Assembly (NCBI GenBank): GCA_050692555.1
Contig: JBOGVS010000040.1
Span: 1 to 25,619 of the forward strand
Source: DAITPV01 sp050692555
GTDB taxonomy: Bacteria > Actinomycetota > UBA4738 > CALAEC01
DNA: 25,619 bases
Direction: 5' to 3'
A program made the translations under genes and the position numbers. The notes below the pieces were generated by a model that did not search any database, was not told the DNA's origin, and saw only the letters and a program-made list of their open reading frames with translations. Below are positions 1 to 7,266 of the stretch, in pieces. How positions within the stretch are numbered: the first letter of the stretch is position 1; each line of letters opens with the position of its first letter.

Positions 1-167
1 GGAAGGAGGTGAAGCCCGCTCCAGACCACCCCTTCAGGGTCGCCCACGGCGAGCGGCAGCGTTCGAGGACATCTTTGGTGAGGCAACCGAAGCTCGCTTC
101 GAGGACATCTTGACGTGAGGCAACTAGCGAAGTGAGCGCCGGGCGGGCCGCGCCGGGCCGCTGGAGG
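1..167. other. Non-coding end region, no gene identified
   Basis: No gene can be supported between the window edge and the stop of the DUF151 gene. The stretch holds a pair of imperfect direct repeats (62-124), a small palindrome CGAAGC-TC-GCTTCG at 88-101, and a GC-rich stretch near 137-159 with two copies of gcgccgggc. One minus-strand frame stays open to the left edge, but I see no convincing start, ribosome site or recognisable domain. The start of a further gene cut off by the edge cannot be excluded. Confidence 0.5.
62..124. repeat. Two imperfect direct repeats, 36-base period
   Basis: Copy 1 is at 62-87 and copy 2 at 98-124. Both begin with the same 14 bases (ttcgaggacatctt) and end with the same 10 bases (gtgaggcaac), with 2 to 3 variable bases between. 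The 10 bases separating the copies form the first part of a short palindrome that runs into copy 2. With only two copies and a 10-base gap this is not a CRISPR array. Its function is unknown; it could be an intergenic repeat family of this genome. Confidence 0.6.
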
Positions 168-647
168 CTACTCGGTGAAGTCCTCGGGGCGGACGTTGTC
201 CAGGAACTCCCGGAACTTCTCGACCTCCTGCTCCTGGTCCTCGTCTTCCTTGATGATGATGCTGGCCTCGCCCAGGACCTCCTCGTGGGCGAAGATCGGC
301 ACCCCCAGCCGGACCGCGAGGGCGATGGCGTCGCTGGGACGGGAGGAGATCTCGTAGGACGACCCATTCTGGGCCAGCTCGATGGTGGCGTAGAACGTCC
401 CCTCCCGGAGCTCGGTGATCAGGATCCGCTCCACCCGGACCCCCAGCTCCTCGAGGACGTTCTTCATGAGGTCGTGGGTCATGGGACGCGCCGTGACCAC
501 GCCCTGGAGCGCGAACGCGATCGCCGTGGCCTCGGAAGTTCCGATCCAGATCGGGAGGTACCGCTCGCCTTCGCTCTCCTTGAGCAGCACGATCGGCTGG
601 TTCCCGGGAAGCTCGACGCGAACACCGATGAGGTTGAGCTCGATCAT
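168..647 (-). CDS. Bifunctional nuclease family (DUF151) protein
   Basis: A 159-residue protein of the DUF151 / bifunctional nuclease family. Visible family features are the N-terminal strand MIELNLIGVRV, the LPIWIGTSEA segment (about residues 31-40), the THDLMKNVLEELG helix (about 57-69) and the SSRPSDAIALAVRLGVPIFA segment (about 101-120). The C-terminus is acidic. Plant members are reported to act on both DNA and RNA; the role of bacterial members is uncertain, so nuclease activity here is inferred only from family membership. It is the counterpart by position of Rv1829, which also follows the FtsR-type regulator in mycobacteria, although dac and hpt intervene here. It lies 44 bases after hpt. 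There is no clear Shine-Dalgarno before the ATG; a weak TAGATT box lies 12 bases upstream (660-665). Confidence 0.9.
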   Translation of the reverse strand: MIELNLIGVRVELPGNQPIVLLKESEGERYLPIWIGTSEATAIAFALQGVVTARPMTHDLMKNVLEELGVRVERILITELREGTFYATIELAQNGSSYEISSRPSDAIALAVRLGVPIFAHEEVLGEASIIIKEDEDQEQEVEKFREFLDNVRPEDFTE

Positions 648-691
648 GGCCCCGAGGCCAATCTATCCCCTCCCCCCCAGATCCGGCAACA

Positions 692-1276
692 CTATCGGTA
701 CGGCTCCCCCTCGGGGCCCAACAGGTCGGCTAGCGCCAATGGGTCGGCCGACAGCGCGTCGGGATCCTCCACCGCCACGATGAACGGGAGGTTCCGGTAC
801 ACCTCGGCGTGGTCCAGGCCGTAGCCGATCACGAACTTGTCCGGGCACTCGAAGCCCCGGTACCGGACGTCCACGGGGGTGATCCGCCGAGCCGCCTTGT
901 CGAGCAGCGTGCAGATCTCCAGAGAGGCGGGTTCCCGGGCCCGCAGGGCGGACAGGAGGTACGTGAGCGTGAGCCCGGTGTCCACGATGTCCTCGACCAG
1001 GATGACGTCCTGCTCCAGGATGTCCTCGTCCAGGTCCTTCATGATGCGGACCACCCCGGAGGAGCCGGCGCCGTAGGACGAGATCGACATGAAGTCCACG
1101 GAGGCCTCCAGGTCGATGGCTCGCAGGAGGTCGGCATGGAACATCGCGCCGCCCTTGAGGATGGAGATCAGGACCGGCTCGCGGCCCGCGTAGTCGCGGG
1201 TGATCGCCTGGCCGAGCTCCCGCACGCGCTCCCGGATGTCACCTGCGGTGTACAGGACGGTGCCAAGTCCCTCCAC
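692..1276 (-). CDS. hpt: Hypoxanthine phosphoribosyltransferase
   Basis: A 194-residue purine-salvage enzyme that converts hypoxanthine or guanine plus PRPP to IMP or GMP in the cytoplasm. The PRPP-binding signature VILVEDIVDTGLTL is at about residues 91-104. The SILKGGAMFHADL segment (about 38-50) and the DFMSISSYG strand (about 61-69) are typical of class I phosphoribosyltransferases of the Hpt type. The length is normal for the family. The chosen start is a GTG at 1274-1276 with a TACAAT box ending 8 bases upstream, which suggests a leaderless transcript; an ATG four bases upstream is out of frame. In many actinobacteria hpt sits near tilS and ftsH, so its place between a D,D-carboxypeptidase and the DUF151 gene is a local arrangement. 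Codon use matches the neighbours. Confidence 0.95.
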   Translation of the reverse strand: MEGLGTVLYTAGDIRERVRELGQAITRDYAGREPVLISILKGGAMFHADLLRAIDLEASVDFMSISSYGAGSSGVVRIMKDLDEDILEQDVILVEDIVDTGLTLTYLLSALRAREPASLEICTLLDKAARRITPVDVRYRGFECPDKFVIGYGLDHAEVYRNLPFIVAVEDPDALSADPLALADLLGPEGEPYR

Positions 1277-1284
1277 CCATCGGA

Positions 1285-1290
1285 ATTGTA
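1285..1290 (-). promoter_or_regulatory. Candidate leaderless promoter -10 box for hpt
   Basis: TACAAT on the minus strand, 8 bases before the GTG start of hpt, so a transcript starting 7 to 9 bases after the box would begin at or beside the start codon. No good -35 is visible. The same spacing is seen before xerD and the nucleotidyltransferase fusion. Confidence 0.55.
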
Positions 1291-1321
1291 GGCCGCGGGG
1301 ACCCGTTTGGTCCCGGTTCGC

Positions 1322-2572
1322 TCAGCCGAAGATCGCCCGGAACATCCGCCGGAAGAAGTCCGTCACGGCATCCCAGGCCCGCTCCCACCACGGGTCGTCC
1401 TCGATCCCCTCCTCGGGGGCCCGGGCGGCGGACTGGGCGACCAGGGGAACCTCTCCCAGCGTCCGGTCCCCCGCAGCCGCTACCACCGTTCCCACCCGCT
1501 CCCCCGCCGCGACCGGAAGTGTCAGCCCCGCCTCCGGCTCGACGGTGAGGTCCACGTCCCGTCCCCGGCGTAATAGGAGCGTCAGCGAAACGTCGGCGGC
1601 CACCGGAACATCTCGACCCTCGACACGGAGCGGGTCGAAGGACTGTCCCTCCTCGACCACCACTCGCCGCTCGTACGCGGCGAAGCCGTGGTTCAGCAAT
1701 GCGCCGGCGTCGGAGAACGCATCACGCGGGGCCCCCAGGATCACCGCGCCCAGGCGGAGTTCGTCGCGCGCGGCTGCGGCCACCAGGCAGAACCCCGAGG
1801 CGAACGTGTACCCGGTCTTCACGCCGATGGCATCCGGGTACAGCCACAGCAACGCGTTGCGACTCTGGATGCTCCGCGGCGGCCCCTTGGGAGCGGGGAT
1901 CTCGTGGAACTTCGTCCGGACCACCCGCCCGAACGTGGGGTTCCGGTACGCCTCTGCGGTGATCACCGCCAGATCCCGGGCGCTCGAGTACCCGGTGTCG
2001 TCGAGGCCGTTGGAGCTGGCGAACCGGGTGTCACGGAGCCGGAGCTGCCGGGCTCGCTGGTTCATGCGGTCGACGAAGCCCTTCACGGTTCCGCCCACGT
2101 GCTCGGCCAGCGCCACCGCGGCATCGTTGGCGGACTGCAGCATCAGCGCGTACAGGAGCTCCCGGACCGGGATCTCCTCCCCGGCCTCGAGGCCCAGGAC
2201 CGCCCCGGACTGCGACGCCGCCGAGGGGCTCACCGTGACCACCTCTTCCGGAGGGACGGCCTCGAGGACCAGGAGCGCGGTCATGACCTTGGTGACGCTG
2301 GCGATCGGCCGGCGCTCCCGGGCGTTCTGCTCGTACAGGAGCTGCCCGGAGTCCAGGTCCACCAGCGTGGCGGAGGCGGCGGTGAGCTCCGGCGCCTCGG
2401 TGGAGGGATCGGGAGTGTCGAGCTCGGTGGGGAACGGAGACGGCGATCCGGCCGGCGGGACGGGGGTGGGCGGCGGAACGGTCGGTTGGGCCCCCCACGC
2501 CGGTGCGCCGCCGACGAACCCGGACGCCACGAAGGCCATGGACGCGGCGGCACGGATCGCCAGACGGGGCAC
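1322..2572 (-). CDS. D-alanyl-D-alanine carboxypeptidase (PBP5/DacF type)
   Basis: A 416-residue exported penicillin-binding protein that trims the terminal D-Ala from peptidoglycan stem peptides. It has a signal peptide (about residues 1-28, ending AWG-A), a Pro/Ser/Thr-rich linker (about 29-62), and a peptidase S11 domain with all three active-site motifs: SVTK (S92, K95), SAN (S147, N149) and KTG (252-254). A beta-rich C-terminal domain follows. The last 20 or so residues (WWERAWDAVTDFFRRMFRAI) form an amphipathic, aromatic helix like the membrane anchor of PBP5-type enzymes. The start is a GTG 22 bases after the ftsR stop, preceded by a TATCCT box 6 bases upstream and no Shine-Dalgarno, so a leaderless transcript is possible. 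The neighbours ftsR and the DUF881/sbp genes fit an envelope and division context. DacB, DacF or DacA cannot be told apart from sequence alone. Confidence 0.95.
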   Translation of the reverse strand: MPRLAIRAAASMAFVASGFVGGAPAWGAQPTVPPPTPVPPAGSPSPFPTELDTPDPSTEAPELTAASATLVDLDSGQLLYEQNARERRPIASVTKVMTALLVLEAVPPEEVVTVSPSAASQSGAVLGLEAGEEIPVRELLYALMLQSANDAAVALAEHVGGTVKGFVDRMNQRARQLRLRDTRFASSNGLDDTGYSSARDLAVITAEAYRNPTFGRVVRTKFHEIPAPKGPPRSIQSRNALLWLYPDAIGVKTGYTFASGFCLVAAAARDELRLGAVILGAPRDAFSDAGALLNHGFAAYERRVVVEEGQSFDPLRVEGRDVPVAADVSLTLLLRRGRDVDLTVEPEAGLTLPVAAGERVGTVVAAAGDRTLGEVPLVAQSAARAPEEGIEDDPWWERAWDAVTDFFRRMFRAIFG

Positions 2573-2578
2573 GGCGGC

Positions 2579-2584
2579 AGGATA
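2579..2584 (-). promoter_or_regulatory. Candidate leaderless promoter -10 box for dac
   Basis: TATCCT on the minus strand, 6 bases before the GTG start of the carboxypeptidase gene, inside the 22-base gap after ftsR. No Shine-Dalgarno is present in that gap. The -35 is not evident. Confidence 0.4.
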
Positions 2585-2594
2585 CCGAGGGCCC

Positions 2595-3299
2595 TCAGGC
2601 GGTGAAGTGGCGGCGGAGATTGGCCGACAGCAGGGCCTGCTTCAGCCGGCGAGCCACGCTGGACAGCTCGGTCAGCGACTCCGCGGCCATCCGCCGGGCC
2701 TCCGGGTTCCGCTGTCGCAGCACCGGCAGGACGATCTGCTCGAAGAAGGCGGCCTCGCGGTCGGCGAAGTGCCGGTACATCGTGAGGTGCCGGGGCTCAA
2801 CGCCGTACTTGAAGAAGTCCTTCACGATGCGGGCCACCACCACGTCGTCCCCGTCGTAGATCGGCTTCCCCTCGGCGTACACGGGGCGCAGGAGGCCGAA
2901 CGACTGCAACATCTCGATGGTCCCCGGGTCCAGTCCGGTGGATCCGGCCAGCTCATCCGCGCTCATCCGGAGGTCCGTGTGCGGGGCGGCGACCTCGTCT
3001 TCCGGTTCCGGCTGCGGAGCCGCCGAGGCCGGAGCCTCGGGCTCCTGGGCCTGGCCGTCGAGACGCTGGCGGATCACCCGGAGCGGCAGGTACTCGTCGC
3101 GCTGGAGCCGCAGGATCGTGCGGAGGCGTTGCACGTCGGGGTCGTAGAACTTCCGGTACCCGGACTCCGTCCGTTCCGGGGAGATCAGCCCCTCGCTCTC
3201 AAGGAACCGGATCTTGGAGATCGTGATGTCCGGAAACTCCGGCTTCAGGTTGACCAGGACCTCACCGATCGACTGGTAGTCCCGGGCCACCGTGGCCAT
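2595..3299 (-). CDS. ftsR: FtsR-type MerR family transcriptional regulator
   Basis: A 234-residue regulator of the MerR superfamily. The N-terminal winged helix-turn-helix (about residues 7-80) contains YQSIGEVL, ISKIRFLESEGLI and SGYRKFYDPDVQRL, the standard MerR DNA-recognition and wing elements. A Pro/Glu/Ala-rich linker (about 83-105) follows, then a second helical domain (about 109-230). The layout matches Rv1828 of M. tuberculosis and FtsR of Corynebacterium glutamicum, which is reported to activate ftsZ; that role is inferred here. The FHA gene garA lies immediately upstream. Of two adjacent in-frame starts, GTG (3300-3302) and ATG (3297-3299), I chose the ATG because the AAAGGAG sequence upstream is better spaced for it. 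The garA stop overlaps this start by one base, so translational coupling is likely. Confidence 0.9.
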   Translation of the reverse strand: MATVARDYQSIGEVLVNLKPEFPDITISKIRFLESEGLISPERTESGYRKFYDPDVQRLRTILRLQRDEYLPLRVIRQRLDGQAQEPEAPASAAPQPEPEDEVAAPHTDLRMSADELAGSTGLDPGTIEMLQSFGLLRPVYAEGKPIYDGDDVVVARIVKDFFKYGVEPRHLTMYRHFADREAAFFEQIVLPVLRQRNPEARRMAAESLTELSSVARRLKQALLSANLRRHFTA

Positions 3300-3760
3300 C
3301 ACTCTCCTTTCGCCGAGAAGAACGCCAGCTTGAACTTGCCGATCTGGATCTCGTCCCCGTTGGCCAGCTGGGTGTTGTCCACCCGCTCCCGGTTGACGTA
3401 GGTCCCGTTGAGGCTGCCCATGTCGTGAACGAAGAATTTCCCGTCCTTCCTCCGCATCTCCGCGTGCCGTCGGGACACCGTGATGTCGTCGAGGAAGATG
3501 TCGCTTTCGGGATGCCGGCCCGCGGTGGTGACGTCCTTTTCGATCAGGAACTGCGACCCCGCGTTGGGGCCGCGCTTCACCACCAGAAGGGCCTGGCCCT
3601 CGTGGAGGTCGTCCAGCGGGAGGTAGACCTCCTCACCGGTTTCGTCCTCGATCTCGGTGGGGGTCAACCCGACCGTGGTGTCATCCTGCAGCGGATGCCC
3701 ACACTTCGCGCAGAACCGCGAGTCGGCGGGGTTTCGATGGCCACATCGGGTGCAGTACAC
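3299..3760 (-). CDS. garA: GarA/OdhI-like FHA protein with N-terminal zinc ribbon
   Basis: A 153-residue cytoplasmic signalling protein. The C-terminal FHA domain (about residues 57-150) closely resembles GarA of mycobacteria: ALLVVKRGPNAGS, AGRHPESDIFLDD, TVSRRHAE and GSLNGTYVNRE. The phosphothreonine-contact residues R82, S96, R97, H99 and N118 are present. GarA/OdhI inhibits 2-oxoglutarate dehydrogenase and adjusts glutamate metabolism, switched off when a kinase phosphorylates an N-terminal ETT motif. Here the N-terminus instead carries a zinc ribbon (C3, C6, C17, C20) followed by DDTTVGLTP (about 26-34), whose T28/T29 may be the equivalent phosphorylation site. The GTG start has AGGAG about 9 bases upstream. 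A TATACT box in the 76-base gap after gcvH suggests that garA and ftsR have their own promoter. Confidence 0.93.
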   Translation of the reverse strand: MYCTRCGHRNPADSRFCAKCGHPLQDDTTVGLTPTEIEDETGEEVYLPLDDLHEGQALLVVKRGPNAGSQFLIEKDVTTAGRHPESDIFLDDITVSRRHAEMRRKDGKFFVHDMGSLNGTYVNRERVDNTQLANGDEIQIGKFKLAFFSAKGE

Positions 3761-3804
3761 CTTGTCCTCTCCTGGAGGTGGAGGTTCAGGGTTGAGCGTC
3801 AGAC

Positions 3805-3810
3805 AGTATA
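3805..3810 (-). promoter_or_regulatory. Candidate -10 box upstream of garA
   Basis: TATACT on the minus strand (5 of 6 matches to TATAAT) in the gap between gcvH and garA. Transcription would start near 3798, giving a leader of about 38 bases that contains the AGGAG ribosome site. No good -35 lies at 17 bases; a TCGACC motif occurs twice upstream (3816-3821 and 3823-3828). Confidence 0.5.
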
Positions 3811-3836
3811 CGAGGGGTCGAGGGTCGAGGCGCTAC

Positions 3837-4235
3837 CTACTCCTGGTCGGGGCCGGCCTCGACCGTCTGTTGGTAGGCCTGGGCGTCCAGGAGGTCGTCG
3901 AGCTCCGCCGGGTCGCTCATCTCGACCACCACGATCCACCCCTCTCCGTAAGGGTCTTGGTTGATGAGTTCCGGCGTCTCGGACAGCACCTCGTTGCGAG
4001 CCACGACCTTCCCGGAGACCGGGCTGAACAGGTCCGAGACCGACTTGGTGGACTCCACCTCGCCGAAGGCCGCGCCGGCCCGGATCTCGGTCCCCTCTTC
4101 GGGGATGTCCACGTAGACCACGTCTCCCAGGGCGTCCTGGGCGAAGTCCGTGATGCCCACGCGGACGCGGTTCCCCTCCTCCACGGCCGCCCATTCATGC
4201 TCGGTGGTGTACTTCAGGTCTCCGGGGTACTCCAT
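3837..4235 (-). CDS. gcvH: Glycine cleavage system H protein
   Basis: A 132-residue lipoyl carrier protein of the GcvH family. The lipoyl-lysine motif ESTKSVSDLFSPVSG is present with the modified lysine at K64. The N-terminal TTEHEWA and the GITDFAQDALGDVVYVDIP segment (about 27-45) are diagnostic. In the glycine cleavage complex it shuttles the aminomethyl group between the P, T and L proteins. No gcvP, gcvT or lipoate genes lie in the window; as in mycobacteria, gcvH stands alone upstream of garA. The ATG is preceded by GGGAGG at good spacing, and the gap to the nicotinate phosphoribosyltransferase stop is 12 bases, so it is probably co-transcribed with it. A specialised role of this H protein (for example lipoyl transfer) cannot be judged from sequence. 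Confidence 0.96.
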   Translation of the reverse strand: MEYPGDLKYTTEHEWAAVEEGNRVRVGITDFAQDALGDVVYVDIPEEGTEIRAGAAFGEVESTKSVSDLFSPVSGKVVARNEVLSETPELINQDPYGEGWIVVVEMSDPAELDDLLDAQAYQQTVEAGPDQE

Positions 4236-4247
4236 CCATGCCTCCCT

Positions 4248-5423
4248 CTATCGAGCGCCCGCCGCGGCCGCCTCGCGGAGGGCCCGGGCCCGGGCCTGCG
4301 CCGGCCTCCACGCCGGACCGCGGCGTCCGCCGCGAGCCAGCATCGGGGCCAGGAGGCTCTCGAGGCTCCCGCCGCACCGAGGGCAGCTTGCCGCTTCGGA
4401 CCGGCCGGGGGTGATGCCCCGGTTGCCGCAATTCTCGCACCGCCACAGGGTCTTCCGACCGGACAGCCCGCCCCTCCGGGCGATCGGCCGGCCGTCCACC
4501 TCCACGAGTTCCAGCTCGAAGGGGACGGGGGGCGCCGCCGCCAGGGGGGTGTCCACGCCGAACGCGTCGGCATATCGGACCAGGGACCGGAGGTCCTCCT
4601 CCGACAGGTTGCCGGTGACCACGATCCGCACGTCGGGGTGCCCTCGCGCGTCCAGCTCCCACCGAACCTCCCGAAGCAGGCGCGGAAGGTCGGGACGTAT
4701 GGACTCGCCGACGTCCAGGCGAACGGCGGACAGCCGCTCCCCCAGGGCCTCGGCAGCCGCCACCGCCCCGGCCCGCTCGTCCAGGATGGTGTCCACGGTG
4801 GCCACCCGGGGGACCTCTTCCGCCACCACCTTGTCGAACGCCAGCCAGGCATCGGGAACTCCCAGCACCAGGGCCAGGTCGTGGTCGATCGGCGCGAAGG
4901 CCCCGCTCCCCAGTGCCCGGACGCCCCGCACGGTGGTCACGCCCTCACAGCCGCCCAGGAAGGCGGCCCGTTCCATCACCGCGGCAACGGCCGGGTGAAG
5001 CCGGCGCGCGCCGAGCGCGTACACCGGACGGTCTCCGGCCGCCAGCTTCGCTCGGGCCGCCGCAGTGGCAGTCCCGGTGGCCTGGGCCATCGTTCCCAGG
5101 ATCGGGGTGACCACCTCGGCGAACCCCAGGAACCGGCCGGTGATCACCAGGACCGGTTCCTCGGGGTAAGCCACGGAGCCCTCCGGGAGCCCGGCCACGT
5201 CCACGGGCTGGCCGGTCAGCAGGCCCAGGACCTCCTCGGTGCCCGCTACCAGCATCCAGGGCCAGGCTGCGGGCAGGACCGAAGCCTTGATCTCCGCGGT
5301 GACCAGCGGGTCGGCATCTCGGCCCCGCAGGACCTCGGCGGTTCGGGCCGTGCCCGCGTCGGAGGCCAGGCCGCCCCACACCTCGTCGGGGGTGGGGTGC
5401 TCGGTGTCCACCTCGTCCCCCAT
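4248..5423 (-). CDS. Nicotinate phosphoribosyltransferase (zinc-knuckle type)
   Basis: A 391-residue enzyme of NAD salvage that joins nicotinate and PRPP to form nicotinate mononucleotide. Family features include the GARRLHPAV segment (about residues 137-145), the FDKVVAEEVPRVATVDT strand region (about 195-211) and the VRIVVTGNLSEEDL segment (about 267-280) of the phosphoribosyltransferase barrel. The short length and the C-terminal Cys4 zinc motif (CENCGNRG, then CPRCGG, about residues 330-352) resemble the archaeal form, such as the Thermoplasma enzyme with a zinc knuckle, more than the longer PncB of enterobacteria. It starts 3 bases after the stop of the DUF881 gene and is followed by gcvH, so it is inserted in an otherwise conserved DUF881-gcvH order. 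Confusion with a quinolinate phosphoribosyltransferase is unlikely given the zinc knuckle. Confidence 0.87.
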   Translation of the reverse strand: MGDEVDTEHPTPDEVWGGLASDAGTARTAEVLRGRDADPLVTAEIKASVLPAAWPWMLVAGTEEVLGLLTGQPVDVAGLPEGSVAYPEEPVLVITGRFLGFAEVVTPILGTMAQATGTATAAARAKLAAGDRPVYALGARRLHPAVAAVMERAAFLGGCEGVTTVRGVRALGSGAFAPIDHDLALVLGVPDAWLAFDKVVAEEVPRVATVDTILDERAGAVAAAEALGERLSAVRLDVGESIRPDLPRLLREVRWELDARGHPDVRIVVTGNLSEEDLRSLVRYADAFGVDTPLAAAPPVPFELELVEVDGRPIARRGGLSGRKTLWRCENCGNRGITPGRSEAASCPRCGGSLESLLAPMLARGGRRGPAWRPAQARARALREAAAAGAR

Positions 5424-5426
5424 CGT

Positions 5427-6185
5427 TCAGGCCACCGGTTCCGCGTAGTCGAACCCGTCGTTTCGCTCGGCGGCGTCGAACCGCAGCGTTCCGCGCTCCC
5501 TGGTGTCCACCGAGACGCCCGGCTGGGCGTCAACCACCGCCAGGGCTCCCCCGGGGATCGTCAAGGCCTCGGTCATGGTGTCGGCGGGACCGATGGCCTC
5601 CAGCTCGTAGGGGCTCTGCAACGGCGCTCCGTCCATCATCACCTCGCCGGTCTCTCCCGGTCCGAACCACGTGGAGGCCGTCACCCGGCGCTCCTCCACC
5701 GACAAGGCCTCGGCGCCCGCGCCTCGGAGCTCCTGCACCAGGTCGAGGAGGGCGTCCCAGGCCACCCTCCGCTCGGGGTCGGAGACGGTGAGCACCAGGC
5801 CGGGACCTTCGACGGGCACGGTCCCCGAGAGTACCCGGAGATCGGCCAGCGAATCACGGGCGTCCCGGATCGCCAGGTCCTCTCGCTCCGCGGAGGACTG
5901 GTACCGGACCAGCCGGAGCTGAAGGTCGGAGACCCGATCGGACAGCTCCTCGGCCTCGGTGCTCAGGTCCGCGAGGATCCGGGTGAGATCCTCGGGCCGC
6001 TCAGCCGCCAGCCGGCTCACCCGGTCCGCGGGGCGCTCGGTGGCCTGGATGGCCACCAGGAACCCAACGGCCAGGGCCACCCCGGCCAGAGCCACCCGGC
6101 TCTCGATCCGGGTCGGAGGCCGCATCGACGGCCGGCGCCCGCCCAGCCACCGGTCGTCGGGTTCGGGGAGGCCGATGTCGGTCAC
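5427..6185 (-). CDS. DUF881 family membrane-anchored protein (copy 2)
   Basis: A 252-residue protein of the DUF881 family. An N-terminal segment of about 40 residues precedes one transmembrane helix (VALAGVALAVGFLVAIQA). A coiled-coil stretch follows (RILADLSTEAEELSDRVSDL), then an extracytoplasmic alpha/beta domain with GTVPVEGPGLVLTVSDPE and the ALSVEERRVTAST segment. The biochemical role of DUF881 is unknown. The arrangement DUF881-sbp-DUF881 is the same as Rv1823-Rv1824-Rv1825. The chosen GTG start (6183-6185) has AAGGAG about 8 bases upstream; the open frame extends further upstream, but that part overlaps sbp and is not protein-like. It lies 16 bases after sbp and 3 bases before the nicotinate phosphoribosyltransferase, clearly within one operon. 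Confidence 0.88.
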   Translation of the reverse strand: MTDIGLPEPDDRWLGGRRPSMRPPTRIESRVALAGVALAVGFLVAIQATERPADRVSRLAAERPEDLTRILADLSTEAEELSDRVSDLQLRLVRYQSSAEREDLAIRDARDSLADLRVLSGTVPVEGPGLVLTVSDPERRVAWDALLDLVQELRGAGAEALSVEERRVTASTWFGPGETGEVMMDGAPLQSPYELEAIGPADTMTEALTIPGGALAVVDAQPGVSVDTRERGTLRFDAAERNDGFDYAEPVA

Positions 6186-6201
6186 GGTGCGGACTCCTTG
6201 A

Positions 6202-6531
6202 TCACTGGCGGAAGTAGTACCGCCGGATCCCCGCCAGGCTCTGGAACATCCGAACCCCGAATACGATGATGATCCCCACCGAGAGGTCCGGAGCACCCAG
6301 CCGGTCGCCCAGCCACACCACGAACGAGGCCAGCAGGGCATTCGACAGGAACCCCACCAGGAACTCGCCCTCGTGGTACCCGCCCTCCAGGCGGGCCCGG
6401 AACCCCTCCAGGACCGTGTCCAGCGCCGCCACCACCACCACGGGGAGATACGGTGCCAGCCCGGCCGGCAGCGTGGGGCGAAACACCAGTCCCAGCACGA
6501 TCCCGGCGAGCAGGGCCCCCAGGGCGACCAT
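6202..6531 (-). CDS. sbp: Small basic membrane protein (DUF1290, Sbp)
   Basis: A 109-residue hydrophobic protein of the DUF1290 small basic protein family. Hydrophobic segments are seen at about residues 3-17, 28-37, 57-72 and 83-96. The family-typical stretch VVVAALDTVLEGFRARLEG is at about 32-50, and the C-terminus is basic (RRYYFRQ). The function is not known; in Gram-positive bacteria the gene is found beside division genes, and here it is sandwiched between two DUF881 genes. Its ATG directly follows the TGA of the upstream DUF881 gene with no spacer, which suggests coupled translation. Confidence 0.9.
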   Translation of the reverse strand: MVALGALLAGIVLGLVFRPTLPAGLAPYLPVVVVAALDTVLEGFRARLEGGYHEGEFLVGFLSNALLASFVVWLGDRLGAPDLSVGIIIVFGVRMFQSLAGIRRYYFRQ

Positions 6532-7263
6532 TCACCCTCCCGTGGGGACGGCGTACTGGAGGCTGGCCCCGGCGTCGAGCCCGGGCACCGTTAGCCGATA
6601 CCCGGTCCGCAGCGAGAACCCCAGGCCGTAGACCTGTTCCCACAGCGCGAAGCGTCGCCCGATCTCCGATCCCGCCATCCGGCGGTGGAGGGTCTGGGGA
6701 TCGCCGATGGCGGTTACCAGATACGGGGAGGAGACGGCCCCCAGGTTGACCAGGATGGCGTCTCCAGCGGCCCGGATTGCCGTGGTGGACACCACCCGGC
6801 GGTCGCCCACGGCCACGGCCTCCGCGCCTGCGGCCCACAGCGCGTTGACCACCAACCTGAGGTCGGCGTCCTGGATGCGCAGGTCGGCCGCTTCCTCCCG
6901 GGTGGCGGGAGCCTCGGGGCTGTCGGCCAGCTCCACGGTCACCCCCGGCCCTCGAACCGGCTCGATGCCGGTGACCTCCCGGAGGCGATCGAGGTCCTCG
7001 GCCAGGGCCTCGGTTCGCTCCGATCCTCCGATCGCGGCGTGCTGGGCATCGGCCAGCCGTCCCGACAGCGACGCCACCTCGTTTGCCAGATCCCGGATCA
7101 CCGCCTGCCGCTGCCGAACCAGACCCTCGAGCTGCTCGGCACGGGCCGGGAGGTGCTCTTCCCTGAGCTGTTCCTGGGCGAAGGCCACGGCCGCCAGGAA
7201 CCCCACCAGGGCCAGCAGCGCGGGAAGGACCACCCCCGACCCTGGGGCCCTCGGGGCGTCCAC
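6532..7263 (-). CDS. DUF881 family membrane-anchored protein (copy 1)
   Basis: A 243-residue DUF881 protein: a short cytoplasmic N-terminus, one transmembrane helix (VVLPALLALVGFLAAVAFA, about residues 11-29), a coiled coil (about 32-95) and an extracytoplasmic domain. The domain contains VRGPGVTVELADSPEA and GDAILVNLGAVSSPYLVTAIGD, the typical DUF881 core. The similarity in architecture to the second copy, with sbp between them, suggests that the three products form one envelope assembly; this is inference. The GTG start lies 3 bases after the stop of the large nucleotidyltransferase fusion, with a purine-rich GAGGGTAGGA ahead of it. No enzymatic motif is visible. Confidence 0.88.
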   Translation of the reverse strand: MDAPRAPGSGVVLPALLALVGFLAAVAFAQEQLREEHLPARAEQLEGLVRQRQAVIRDLANEVASLSGRLADAQHAAIGGSERTEALAEDLDRLREVTGIEPVRGPGVTVELADSPEAPATREEAADLRIQDADLRLVVNALWAAGAEAVAVGDRRVVSTTAIRAAGDAILVNLGAVSSPYLVTAIGDPQTLHRRMAGSEIGRRFALWEQVYGLGFSLRTGYRLTVPGLDAGASLQYAVPTGG

Positions 7264-7266
7264 GTC

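Noticed and set aside
62..124. CRISPR array
   Set aside because: Only two copies, imperfect, with a 10-base gap, and no cas genes in the window.
5427..6341. Longer start for the second DUF881 protein
   Set aside because: The upstream 52 codons overlap sbp in another frame and have no family similarity; the GTG at 6183-6185 has a good AAGGAG site.
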